DNA from: Lunularia cruciata
Lineage: Eukaryota > Streptophyta > Marchantiopsida > Lunulariales > Lunulariaceae
Direction of reading: 5' to 3'
Assembly (NCBI GenBank): GCA_948567375.1
Contig: OX419762.1
Span: 27,110,608 to 27,174,607, forward strand
Length of the DNA: 64,000 bases
The notes beneath the pieces are model-generated. The model saw nothing but the letters and a program-made list of their open reading frames with translations. It made no database searches and was not told the origin of the DNA. Below are positions 12,237 to 23,472 of this stretch, one piece after another (position 1 is the first letter of the stretch; every line of letters begins with the position of its first letter). The position numbers and the translations under genes were made by a program.

Positions 12237-12699
12237 TAGGTACAAATTTCCTGTCTCCACTACAATGCCTAGGCCCTAGGCAGGCACATATCTAATGAAG
12301 GTTCTATACCATCTCTCCAGCACATGAGAGGAATTCACCCCGCTACAAAAAAGTTGTGAGCTTTCTTCTAATCCTAAACTTCTCTAAATCTCCGAACTGC
12401 TGTTCTCGAAAGTTAAATAATCCCTCGTCTGAAAACATGGAATTTTCCCAACCGAAAAAGCTAGAGAAAAGGGATCACCGGTACAATTTTTAGATCTGAA
12501 TTAAGATCTGAGTGTTAGATCTGAATTTTTACAAGTTTCTAGAGACCCACTAGTCGGCATTAACATACCAGGGGAATCCCAAAAGAACATTTGAGGCCGA
12601 CATGGAACAAAATTCCAGAAATTGTTCATTTTGAGCTCACTTGATTCATCTCAATTTATAGACTTTGAGATCATACGTTTCTTTCATGTTGGTAGAAAA

Positions 12700-15600
12700 C
12701 TATGCATAGAACATTTTCTTCAGAACCAATGGTGACAGTTTCGGAAGTAAATCTTTAGCCTGTTGCAGATGTGTGGTGCCCAGGGTGGAATCTGAACCAG
12801 TACCAGAGGAGTCCACAAAATTTCGACAGTGTGCTGCTGCAACATGGGCATAGTATACAGGAGCAGCAACAGACACTGCAGAAGTGCAGCGAGAGTATGT
12901 ATAGCAGAGACCATTAGTTATCATCTGGAGCTCGTCAGCAGAGAAGCCAATCTCATCATACAGCACATGGTAGTGGGTTGGGCGAGAGGTCCCAATTGCT
13001 GCATGACTAATGAGGTAGAAATCATTGTCTCGTGGGTGGCAGACTGTCCTGTCCACTACCGTGCCGGGTGCAACATTTCCACTTGCACCCCCATTGCGGG
13101 AAGCTGGGAAGAATCTGGTGTGGTGTCTCTTCTGTACCACCAAGAAAGTGACTTTGGGATTGTAATCCGCTTCCATATCACGGCATGCCTTCTTTATGGC
13201 AAGCAATTCGGACTCCATGACCTGTTCAAACTGAGATTCACTCACTCCATCTCTGTACACAAGGATCTGTTGCGGCTTTCGCCAGGAAGCAGGAATTTCA
13301 GGACCTCCAAAATTGTGGAAGTTCATCAGAAGCTCCCTCACCATACCACTCTTTTCAGCTTCTCGTAACCCATCAATGATCTCTAACTTGGGGTTCTGAG
13401 CTCGAATACTGCATGTGTATTTCGAGAATTTGGGCCAATCGACTGTACCCACGGCTGCAGCTACAGAAGGTGAATTTGCATCACCAGGGGAACCATGAGA
13501 TACATCCAGACCCAAGATGATAGTCGGGACCTGCAAGATTGTGGCATATAGAAATGTCAAAAGATCAGAAGTCGATGACTCAGATAAGAGGGGACGTAAG
13601 TTAGATGTTGATTCAAAAAGCATCCAGATTCGAAGCTTGAAATTGAAACATGGGTAACTACTATTCGGAAAATTACTCACTTGGGAGATTTTCGGTAAAG
13701 TCCGCTTTTCCTCATTTGTCAGGAGTGAATTGTACCCTCCCCATTTCAGATTTATCTTCAGAGTTACACTCGAAAGATACTTGGGGTTTACCTTACCACC
13801 AGGAGGTACTATGCATTGAGTTACGATGCCAATCTGCGTCTCGCAGGTTCTCTTGAAAGGAATATACAAATCAGGAGACTTCTCCGGCAATATAGCAAGG
13901 ACGAAAGGCCACTTCTCACCTGCAAGAGTTTCAGTCAAATGGTTAGTATCAAGTCTACCCATCAAAAAGTAGGAGTATCCGAACTACTTGTATAAGGAAC
14001 ACTAAGTGTTTTAACCAGAGATTGTAAATCAGGTACAGCATCATACATCTCTGACCAACTGCGGAAACATTGAACTAAGTAGGATCAGTGAAGTTAAATT
14101 CGTTACGATTGGAATACGATTGGAATCTGGGATCCATATCACACTTGACTTCCAATATCCTTCAGAGGTTAAAAGCGTTTCGTTGTTCGATTAGGATGTC
14201 ACTCTGAGATTCATATGCCTCGCTAGATTTGAAAGTTGGTCAAAGCACGCTACCTGGGACCTTGACAATGCTCTGAAATCAGAAACTTGCACAAACCACA
14301 TGTCTAATCTGCGACATTAGTGGTGTCACAGACTTGTGGCGAATGTAGAATCTCCCATGCTTCGCGTGAATAGTGGATTGTTTCAGCGACTAAAATATTC
14401 CGATAACACATGCCTAGACTGCGCAAGTGGACAAGACCCAAATGGGCCACGCCACCAAATTATGTTGTCTTAACAAGTCAACCAATTTAATTGTAGTCTT
14501 ACAGGCGACTAATAAATACATGTGGGATAGTAAAATAGACGTCCTATGAATTGACACGTAAACTGGACTGTTCCGAAAGGTTGGATATGGTCGTGATGCA
14601 CTATACCCGGGCTCAAGCCCCGGAAGACCTTGAACAGCTGACATTTTGCTGCCAGGAGTCAAGGTCAGATTATATATCTTGTTTAAAAGACATATGACAT
14701 CTGTGACGCTTTCCAGTCAGCTCAGTAAGCAAGTGATTCTAAGTCGTAGAAAGTGATTTGAGTTCTTCACTTGGAAAGTTGTTGACGAAAGGAAGCTCAA
14801 GACATCGGATCCGAGAGGATGCAATCTACTGGATAGTAATTGGAAGAACGGGAAGGAACTGGACAGAAGTGGGCTCGTCACACACAGATGCCATGCGATG
14901 CCATGCGTACGAAAGCAGATAAGAGAATTTTCACCTTTTGTATCTACCAATTCCTATTCAGCTACGTCCAACTCTGTCTATGAGTTCAAATGGAGTGAGA
15001 TCTACGACCAAATACGGATCTACTGAAGCTCCTCCCAGCTGGGGCTGACTTCCTCTTCATGGATAAGGAATCAGTCTAAGGGTCGGGTAAGAGGAAGGGC
15101 CACGACAATTAGGCGTTCTTTCTTACTGCAAGGAATGAGGCTGGCACTCTGGGATCTCCGTAAAGACGGTGATGCCGAAGTATAGACATGCTTAATCTGG
15201 CAAAACATGCAGGTACAGTCAAGGTTGGAACAGGTGTGGGTGAAAAGTACCTGAACAAGGTTTTCCCTCGTCGTTGATGACTGTTCTGCGGAGCTTCTCA
15301 ATCATTGCCTCTACACGCTGTTGAGGAGATTTGCGAAAATGATCGTTATTTTCTTCCTCAAAAATCAAGTACTGACCAAACTGCATTCCTTTCTTCCGCG
15401 CATTCGTCATCATTTCTTCAGCAATGCGTCTAGCATCCACTGGTCTAGAGTTCCGAAAGCAGACTACAATCCACCTGCCAATATTGGCTGGTTTGTTCAT
15501 CTGCCTATCCATACTGAAATTCCACCTCCCACCTCGAGGGACCTCCCTGTGACTTTTGCCGAATTGCAGCTCAGGTGCATCGAGAACTCGACCAATGAGT

Positions 15601-16895
15601 TCAGTCTTCTCGGGTGCTATCTGCACATTAAATTCTCTCAGCAGCTCATCCTCTTTGTACTTATTAGCTACCATCATCTTATCGATCAGCTCCACCCTCC
15701 GCTGTGGGTCAAGTTTGCATTCTCTGATCATACCTTGCCTTTGGAAAGTGTTGAGGGTCCTTTTGTACCGCTGGCCAGGCACAATGGTACAGTGCTCCAT
15801 AGGGAGGTACATGGGCTTCTTGCTATTTCCAACATCTAAAGCCCTCTGGGACGGATTCTTCAACTGCATTCCTCTCACCTGCATGAAGTACTCCGCCACT
15901 GTAATTTCTTCAGGGTCCTGCAAATCCCCACCGGTATTTCTTCTCCTCATGGGAAAAAGTTGAGTATCACATCCTTGGGGACTGAACCCATTCACCTTGT
16001 GCTTCTGCTTCAAGTACGTCTCCACCTGCACACCCTTCAGGATCCTCTTACATTTGATGAAATCCTCGTTACCGAAGCGCTTGATATCCTTTTTGCAAAA
16101 CTCCTGCACAAACTGCTCCACGCTTGACTCCTTAATCATGATGGTTGTGGCAGTGTCAAAATTCAAAGACAACCCACCCTGCGTAGTCCTGAAACTCGCA
16201 TGAAAACCCTTCCATGTCTCAATTCCGTCACTCAAATTCATCCCTTTGCCGAAGCTTCTGCTGTAAAAGGAGTCTCGCTGAAGGATGTAGGAGTTCTTCG
16301 TTGCATGTTCCCGGAGCATGATGTCCAGAACCCTGAGAGCATCCTGTGCCTTCACATCAAATTCTCCACGGTTCACAGTGGCTATGGCTTTCATGTCCAC
16401 TGATGCAGCGTAGTCTATCTTGACCAGGAATTCATTTCCTCTGTCATTATCTCTAGGATTTCTTCCCCTCTGATCAGGGAGCAGCACCTTAAACTCCTTG
16501 GACCTGAACTCCAGTTCGCCCACAACAAATAAAGTGTGTTCCCCATCGTACACAAAACGATTCTCACGCAGAACTTTGTATGTGGCACAGAGTTGCGCTA
16601 CCACTCTCCGGTTAACATTGCTCTTCACAGCCTTGTTGTCACCCTCTAATGACGGCAGATTGACGGAGACACTGTAATGGACAACGGGCAGATGTGGGGT
16701 CAAAGTCACCTGGAAGTGGTTGCAGAGGAGCTTCACTTCTTTCCCCTTGATTCCATACCCTGGCCTTACCATCTGGGTGAATTGGGGAGGCTTCTTGCTT
16801 CCTTCATCCAAAGCTTTGGGTCTCTTCCCAGGAGGTTGGTTACCTCCTGGGGGAGAGTCAGTCGGGCCTCTTGGATTAGTACGTGGCTGGCTCAT
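12700..16895 (-). CDS. Argonaute, AGO4/6/9 class, three coding exons
   Basis: AGO4-type proteins bind mainly 24-nt siRNAs and direct DNA methylation in the nucleus. Exons (minus): 16,895-15,251, 13,919-13,681 and 13,530-12,700. The 5' sites are GTACTT and GTGAGT, the 3' sites end TTGCAG, and the frame holds across both joins. The product is 904 aa (Arabidopsis AGO4, from memory, is about 924). Domains: short Pro/Gly-rich N-tail (1-40), N domain with 'RPGYGIKGKEVKLL', PAZ (about 240-395), MID (about 440-600), PIWI (about 610-890). The catalytic tetrad is complete: D637 (GLDVSHGSPG), E678 (LEIID), D722 (YRDGVSES), H814 (RPTHYHVLYDE). 'DVSHGSPG' and 'HVLYDEIGFSADELQ' are signatures of the AGO4 clade. 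It ends MFYA rather than the usual MFFC/MFYC. No stops or frameshifts. Only two introns (1,331 and 150 bp), far fewer than angiosperm AGO4 genes. Confidence 0.97.
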
Positions 16896-17029
16896 CTTGC
16901 AAAAGACCAGCTCAAGCTTCTTGGGGATAGCTCAGTTGACCTGCAACAGTTGAATGAATTCGAGGCCCAGAAACTTCCAGACAGCCCACGAGCTGAGCTG
17001 CTCAGCACAAATTCGCTCCTGAAGTATCT

Positions 17030-17410
17030 ACGAGTAGAAGTCTCAGGCAGGGAATATCTCCAAGCAGTCCTCTCACAGATGCGAACCACAGGAACTCAGC
17101 ACAAAGTTCTTCAACAACTCTCAACTACCGGTTTCCACTCCTGAAGCTTATACAACGAAGCAGGGAGTCCCACTCGTAAGTATCGTTTAAGCCGTTCTCT
17201 CAACCACAGGAGTCCTCGACACCCACTTCTCTCAATTATTGAGCTCCCACGTGACGCTTCGTGAAGCTTCAACAAGTAGACTCTGGTCAAGAATTGCATT
17301 CGAAAGCTTCCGCAAGCAATGCTCTGCACACCAAGCACTGAACTCCGCTTGTGAAGCTTCTACGGATAGAACTCAATGTCAGGATTCCACTCGGAAAGCT
17401 TCGGCAAGTA
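17030..17410. repeat. Degenerate 40-50 bp repeat with AAGCTT cores, 5' of the AGO gene
   Basis: AAGCTT-centred units lie at about 17,143, 17,263, 17,303, 17,353 and 17,394. Two are perfect GAAGCTTC, two are GAAAGCTTC and one is GAAGCTTA. Each is followed by a CAAGTA-like tail ('aacaagtaga', 'cgcaagcaat', 'ggcaagtacc'). Spacing is 40, 50 and 42 bp between the last four. GAAGCTTC fits the nGAAnnTTCn half of a heat-shock element. The array lies 135-515 bp upstream of the ATG and, if the TATA box at 17,511 is used, would be in the transcribed leader. Confidence 0.6.
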
Positions 17411-17510
17411 CCGCTTTGCACTACACGGAGAGCACTCGGCCTTGAGCTCCGCCTCACAAAATTCTCCGATCACTGGTCTCCACTGGGTGATGCAAAGGCT
17501 CAAGCTAAAC

Positions 17511-17518
17511 TTTTATAG
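17511..17518 (-). promoter_or_regulatory. Candidate TATA box for the AGO gene
   Basis: The minus strand reads CTATAAAA here, about 615 bp upstream of the ATG. It is the only good TATA-like sequence I see between the ATG and about 17.6 kb. It would give a long leader containing the AAGCTT repeats. Confidence 0.35.
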
Positions 17519-18725
17519 CCACAAAATTGCTCGCACATCCCGATCTACAATTCACATACCGTCCGATTATGTTACCTGAATGGTTCTAAACCGAAGCACT
17601 GCTCGTTCTCTCTCTGCTACTCAATTCTGTAGGTCTTACTAGAACTCAAGGCAGACATCATTCCCGTAATTGGCGACAAGGTCTCAGAATTCACAAGTTA
17701 GAGGAGAAAAAGACCTGGGACAAATGGAAGAAATGCAGAAGAGCGGAGCTGGTGAAAAAAGGGACCTGTAGTGACAGCGAGTATGAAAAAAGTACAGGCT
17801 TTCACTGTCATGGAAATGAATATAGAAGTACTATAGATGCGTGAGGGTGACAGGGATCACACTCAAGTACGAAAATTAGAGGCAATTTAATGAAATTCCC
17901 GGTAAACGACTAGGGCTGGGCAATAGAGCTAAATCCTTTGAAGAATCTCCGAGTCACGAGTTATAAAATAGAGATATAATTACAAACAGAGCTACTCGGT
18001 ATAATACTCTCACGGACACAGATCCAAGGGAACAGTCGAGAATTTTGAATGTGGGGAACCTGCGGTCTGTACTTACTCGGAGCTACCTGAATCAAGAAGT
18101 TCCAACTTTTCAACTTCACTTGAAGCTGGGTCCCTGTCCCTATCCTCCGCCGAAGACGCTCCTCGCGCATTGTAGTCCCCCTCCCGAGACTTAACATCCT
18201 CAACTCATGCTCCCTTTCAGCAGCACTATCCGCAGGAAAATCCACTTCCCATTCTTACAGAACAACTGTAAACTCGTCATTCCAGTCGACACTTCAGTCC
18301 CGCAGACCCATACTTTGCGTATTATCAAGAACACACAAAATCTGTGAGCCTTTTCTCTCTCATTTCTTGGGCCCATGAGCCCCCTCCTCCTTTTGACCGA
18401 ATGCCATTTATTGGCCGCGAAAGCTGAGAGGATTTTGTTCGCTTACACGCATACTTGCTCTTCTGACGACCAGTTCGTACAGCAGTTCTTGAAGACAGCG
18501 CCATTGTCGGCGAATTCTTGAATTCCTGCATGAGATAGAGCGAGTATTGGGCCAGATGGGATAGAAGAAACGACGGAGAAATCGGCATCTTAAAGAGTCG
18601 TTGAAATGGAACACCCGGACCTGTTAACCTCGAGGAGCTGAGGACACTTGAACTTCTCACCAATTTCGGGTTCTGTCCCAGAGACCCAGATATTACGCGT
18701 TTACTGTTCCCGGTCACAAGTCATA
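17519..18725 (-). other. Gene-like sequence of unknown function upstream of AGO
   Basis: Balanced composition and two minus-strand open frames. 18,325-18,717 (130 codons) contains a basic stretch 'RTGRQKSKYACKRTKSS'. 17,961-18,245 contains 'EREHELRMLSLGRGTTMREE' and a possible splice donor at CAG|GTAGCT near 18,090. They could be exons of a small uncharacterised gene or 5' exons of the AGO transcript. I recognise no domain and cannot define a full model. Confidence 0.25.
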
Positions 18726-18730
18726 TTCCT

Positions 18731-18758
18731 GACTGCAGTAGCGTAAGCTACTGCAGTC
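18731..18758. repeat. Perfect 12-bp palindrome with 4-nt loop
   Basis: Arms GACTGCAGTAGC and GCTACTGCAGTC are exact reverse complements around GTAA. The element lies at the edge of gene island 1, just before the sequence turns AT-rich again. Confidence 0.9.
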
Positions 18759-18759
18759 C

Positions 18760-21217
18760 AACTGCGGCTAATGGAAATTGCACTACGGGAATTGCCGACT
18801 ATGTTTCTGTTTTCACGGAACTGTGTTATGCATTCGAGAATGTAACTGCGGTGAGTGCAGCTCATAGGAACTCTTTTCATTAGTGTTTATTTCGTTAATT
18901 CCACAATATCAGACGGATAATAAAATTTATCTCCTATTAAATGATAATATAAATTTTTCATATTTCAAAAAAAAATTAAATAAAAGATGATTAAGCCCGT
19001 TATGATTACTTGCAGGAACGGAAAAAAAGAGCTTTTGCTTTCACAAGCTTTAGAACAGTGACTCGATACCAACGAAAGGTTCTTGCATCTACCTAGCCTA
19101 GCCACAATACTTCGTCAACTTTTGGGTCATTGGGAGTTTACTATACAAATAATTTTTTAATGTTTAGTGTGTTGTATGCTTTATGAGCATGTTGTGCTAT
19201 AAAGTATCCTCTCTTACCTACTTTATTAAATACCCCATTCCGCTTTACTTTGAAACTAGTTGACTTATTGGGGTTTCAAATTCGAAAACGACGAATATCT
19301 ATGGGCAGTGTTATGACATCCGTAAAATCTTTTATGAGTAGTTATAAACTTGTTGGAGTGAAAATGGGAGGGTATTTAAATCAATTTACGCGCATGAAAG
19401 CGGCTTGAGGGTGAGGAAGGTTTAAGTTTTGAATTATTTTGGGTAAATCAATGACTTCATTAGTGAAGTCATGCCATAATACATTCACAAATTGAAAGAC
19501 TCTCAACTCTCAAAAAGCTATAGACTTATCAAAGGGTGACAAATGTATAGAGTAAATATGAGAATAAAGTTGGGACAGAAGCTACCTGCCAAGTTTAAAT
19601 TAGAAGAGGTAGAAGTGTCATGCTTGAGCTAATAGAGATGAACATGAGCTCCAAAGAAACATTGGAATTCTTCCTTCTCCTTGAGAGGGGTTAGATGAAT
19701 TTTTGAAGTTTCAAAGTGAGTGAATCAAAACCATCAAAACCATACAAGGAATTTGCATTAAGGTAGTTTTTTCAACAAGACAATATTATGAGTTGAATTA
19801 GATGCATAGATCCATCCATTGGGATTTTCATTCTAAATTGATGGCTACAAAATCAATGGATGATCTTTACTCTCTCAATTCCCTTTGCAGTCAATCCATA
19901 CAACTCCACATTCAATTTCTCTTCCTCAATCCATTTCAATTTCCCATTCCATGTCCATTCATTCAACTCCCGACCTAATTCTCATGCAACACTCACCACC
20001 TATGAAGCTCCAAGATCTTCTTAAAATGGTTTCATCGTCTTTGACATTGAGGAACAAGGCTAGGAAAGGTGAGGATGACATGTTTATACTTGATTACTTG
20101 AGGATGAATAGCATTTTGCACAAATTCATTGTGGTAATTGCAAGATGCCAATTCAAAAGAACACCGCTTTCAATTACATGGGTGATTTTTTAGTTTGGCA
20201 TAGGAGAGAGTTTCAACTTTTATTGATTGGCAAAAACTTGAACAAGAAGTGTGCAAGGTACATAAATCTTACAAGGAAGCAAAGGATTCGAAGAACAAGA
20301 GTACAAAGAAAGGTATCATTGACAAAAGGTACAAGCATAGATGCAGAATAGTGGATACTAAGTTAAATCACATATACTCTAAATTTGATTACATGGAGGT
20401 CATGCAAATATTTCTCCTCTAACACTAATGGTTATTGGTGTGAGTGTTGTTGAAAATATAGATGATAGGGATGAACGTCACATGCATATACTAGAGGAAG
20501 AGAGGGTAGTCAAGATGTGAGTGAAACCTAATGGGGAGAATGGAGGAAAATTCCAATCAATTGATGAAGAGGAAGAGATTCTCAAGTTTGGAGTGGATTC
20601 CATATGCTATCTCAAGTACCCAAGGTTTACCCAAAAAATTGATGAGTATTCTCATCAATTTTTTGAAGAGTAGAGTGGAGCATGTGTTTGGAACCTTTCC
20701 AAAATCTCCAAGATCATCTTAATATATTGCCTCATTATTGAGAACAAGAACAAAAGATATATTATCTCATAATGTGAGACCAAAAGCAAGACCAGAAGGA
20801 GAAAATCATTTTAGAGAAGAAGATAGTAAATCCAATAAGAGAATAAGATTTCCAAAGTGAATGTAAAGATCAATCCTGCTCTTGCTACTTTGTCAAAAGA
20901 TTTCACACATCATAGTGAAAGGAAAAAATTGAATATGTAAAATCTTAGAGAGATGTAAGATAGCCAAAATAAAAGCTCAAAAAGTTGCAAAGATGGAGAA
21001 ATAGAGACACCTTGTACAAGTAACGAAGAGGAAGACTAAGGCTACGTAGATATTCAAAAAAGAGAAAACAAGGTAAAAAAATGAGAGACTTCAAATTAGA
21101 GAAAGGAATACAAAATGAAAAAGGTTTTACTTTATGGCTTTTGAATTAGCACAAGCTAGGAAAATTCATTATATTATTAAGAGTATGATAACAACATGAT
21201 CACAAATAGATTTGTAA
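18760..21217. other. Repeat-like AT-rich DNA without a recognised gene
   Basis: Open frames at 19,885-20,193, 20,145-20,351 and 20,531-20,722 are short and overlapping. One frame around 20,231-20,400 is Lys/Glu-rich and could be a coiled-coil relic. None matches a family I know. Confidence 0.4.
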
Positions 21218-21909
21218 TGTAACACCCATTTGTGTATGTATGTGGAATTATGATATTTAGCTTAGTATTGCAAATACTTGAGAGATATTATTTATATAGA
21301 GATAAAGGATGGTTCTACATTAGTCATGATTAGCTAAAGTTAGTCATAGCTAAGATAGAGAGTACCTTACTTTAGAGGAAGTGGAAAAGATGAGCACCAC
21401 TATTTTGGATTCTAGTGTGTTGACTTGGTATTATTCCTAGGTGTTTGGCTTTGAAGAAAGGGTTGAGAACTCTTGGGCCTGCAAGCCTTTTTGTTTTGGA
21501 TTTTTCTATAGTCCAAGGATAGCCCATGTGAAGGAATCCTTGACTTAGTGGTTGGGTCAAGATAAGATCACATGCTTAGTGGAATATGCCCATGTGGATG
21601 GATATTCCTTTATACTTTTTGACTTTACTTGACTTTTAGTCTAGTAACTTGAGTTACTCTGGTAATTAGTAACTTTAGTGCGTAACTATTTCATAAGTAT
21701 ATAAAATAGGGGTGAGGAGGTACTCATCATCCTCTCATTTGCAACTATCTTTCTCTCATTGAGTTCTCTGGTGAGCAATGTCTTGAATCTTGGAGTGTTA
21801 GCCTTGGAGGAGTATGATGGAGTTGGGGTTCTTTGCCTTCTTAGTCTATAGTGCATTACCATAATAGCCATCAAAGTTTTATCTTGAGTGAGAGATAGGC
21901 CGGCTCACA
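21218..21909 (+). mobile_element. 5' LTR of Ty3-like copy A1
   Basis: 692 bp, starting TGTAACACCC and ending GGCTCACA. The same sequence in either orientation forms the LTRs at 28,074, 48,381, 56,189 and 59,905, and a truncated one at 51,553. A TATATAAA box lies at 21,698-21,705, which would place the R region after it. The left flank TGTAA has no matching copy at the other visible end, so no TSD can be shown. Confidence 0.9.
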
Positions 21910-21913
21910 TTTT

Positions 21914-21931
21914 TGGTTCCATTGCCGAGAC
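21914..21931 (+). promoter_or_regulatory. Primer binding site of A1, decayed tRNA-Asp type
   Basis: TGGTTCCATTGCCGAGA begins 4 nt after the LTR. Compared with the tRNA-Asp PBS used by Athila-type plant elements (TGGCGCCGTTGCCGGGGA, from memory), it keeps TGG, CC and TTGCCG; most differences are C-to-T or G-to-A changes. A5 has a similar site at 56,884; in A4 the site is partly deleted. Confidence 0.6.
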
Positions 21932-21950
21932 CTCTCTAGAAGGTAAGATA

Positions 21951-22121
21951 ATGTTTTGCATACAATTCTATATTAGACAAAAGGAGGCTATGAGAGCTCA
22001 TTTGCAGAGAACTTTAGGGGAAGAGAGTGCTAAACTTATGTTAGAGAACTTGGACCCATTTGTATACCATGTACTTCATTATGATATCTTTGAGGTGATT
22101 TTGTACATCTTGTACACTTGA
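21951..22121 (+). CDS. Conserved 56-codon leader ORF of family A (copy A1)
   Basis: An ATG ORF just after the PBS, starting MFCIQFYIRQKEAMRAHL and ending ILYILYT. Copies A2 (minus, 27,864-28,034) and A4 (51,728-51,898) have the same ORF, also exactly 56 codons. In A5 an early TAG breaks it, and in A3 a frameshift does. I recognise no domain. Its position suggests either an upstream ORF acting on translation of the long leader or the remnant of a larger leader protein. Equal length may only reflect recent common origin. Confidence 0.4.
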   Translation: MFCIQFYIRQKEAMRAHLQRTLGEESAKLMLENLDPFVYHVLHYDIFEVILYILYT

Positions 22122-22570
22122 GAGCATTTGGAGAGATTGTGTGAGATAGATTGCAAATTTTGGGAACTAAGATGATTTTGGGTAAAATCTCAAGTTTGAG
22201 ATTTGGATTTGAAATTTTTACAAATGATAGCTTGGGTTATCTTTCAGTTAGCACACTTGAAATTATTGCAAGATCTACTATGCACACTAGGCTAGAATTT
22301 TTGAAAGTTGATAGGGAAAACTACTCTCACAACTGCATGCTCTTTTTGGAAAATTGTACAAAGTCTGCCATTTCTTTGATTTTCAATGAATTATCCTAAA
22401 AATTTCCAAAAAAATTTGGTGCATTATATCCTACTTGTTGACATTAAAATTAGAGAGATTTCTTGCACAAAGAGTTATGGGTTTTTTAAGTGAGAGTGGT
22501 GGTTTTTAGACCAAATCTGAAATATGTGTCCTGAATAGAAAGGTTTTTAGGCCAAATGGCTCAATAAAAA

Positions 22571-23217
22571 GATCTGAAATATTTCATGGAGGGATGCACT
22601 ACAGTTGTGATCAAGTGCACAAAATTTCAAAGGAGTGTGACATTGAGAGATTTGAGTGACATTGTGAAGAAGTGTTGTTTCTACAAAGTTGATATCTCAT
22701 GCATGAGGAGTTTAAGAGCAACAAATAGCATGTTTGAGTATTTAGATTCATTTTGGGAACATGTAGGGTCATCAAGAGTGGAAATTGAAACAATGCAAGG
22801 TTCTCCAAGGGTTTGAGGTGATTTTAAGGGTAGATTTGAGGAAAAGAGAGTTTAGAATAGAATTTGAAGAGAGTGTTGAGAGGATCCAAAAACCTACACC
22901 ACTTGGAGGAAAGAGTGAGTCTTAGTGCTTTCTATGTAGAGAGAAGAGACATAAGCAAAGTTCATGTCCATTGACCTTTGAGAGCAAGAGATTGAGGGAA
23001 AGGAGAGGCTTACTTGACTTGGGTTTGCATGTTGGACCTTCTTCACCAAGATTGGGAGAGAGAAGATCTAAGACCAAGGAGTTGTGTGAGGTTTGTGGAG
23101 TGGAAGGACTTCCAAAAGGACATGATTGTAGTGGAGTAAAAGCACTTTTAGATACTTTGGTAAAGGATCTTGGAGAGAGTCTTAGTAAAACTACAGAAAT
23201 ACTACCACTTTCATGAA
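22571..23217 (+). pseudogene. Pre-gag ORF-X of A1 (zinc-knuckle protein), broken
   Basis: Extra reading frame between the leader and gag, present in five family A positions. Here a CX2CX4HX4C knuckle lies at 22,926-22,967 (CFLCREKRHKQSSC). A second Cys-rich motif lies at 23,073-23,133 (CEVCGVEGLPKGHDC), followed by a helical tail 'VKALLDTLVKDLGESL'. A stop lies just before the knuckle, so only 22,971-23,216 is open. The frame upstream reads 'VDLRKREFRIEFEESVERIQ'-like sequence in its relatives. Function unknown; nucleic-acid binding is likely from the knuckle. Confidence 0.6.
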
Positions 23218-23472
23218 CTAGTTCTCAAGATTAGTGATGGAGATAATCTTTCAACTAATGGATAAACTATCCATGAGAGTTTGATTGATACACACTCTAG
23301 GATTTGATGTTGCTATAGAAATATTGGAGCAACTTGAACCTTTTGTGCTCCCTAGGGTGGATTACTCTCAAATGGTGTTAGTCATGTACATACTCTATTA
23401 GTTATAGAGTGAGAGAAAAGAAAAGAAAAAAAGAAAAAAATTGAGAGAAAAGAAAGAAAGTGAAGGATTAAG

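Noticed and set aside
12829-13368. 179-codon plus-strand ORF opposite the last AGO exon
   Set aside because: It is the antisense shadow of the PIWI exon, whose conserved motifs are all on the minus strand.
14605-14630. CCGGGGCTTGAGCCCGG inverted repeat resembling a tRNA T-arm
   Set aside because: The loop does not fit the TTCRANN consensus, and no acceptor, D or anticodon stem could be found. It lies within AGO intron 1.
16677-17144. 155-codon plus-strand ORF overlapping the AGO start
   Set aside because: It mostly mirrors the AGO N-terminus and then runs into the AAGCTT repeat region. No known domain.
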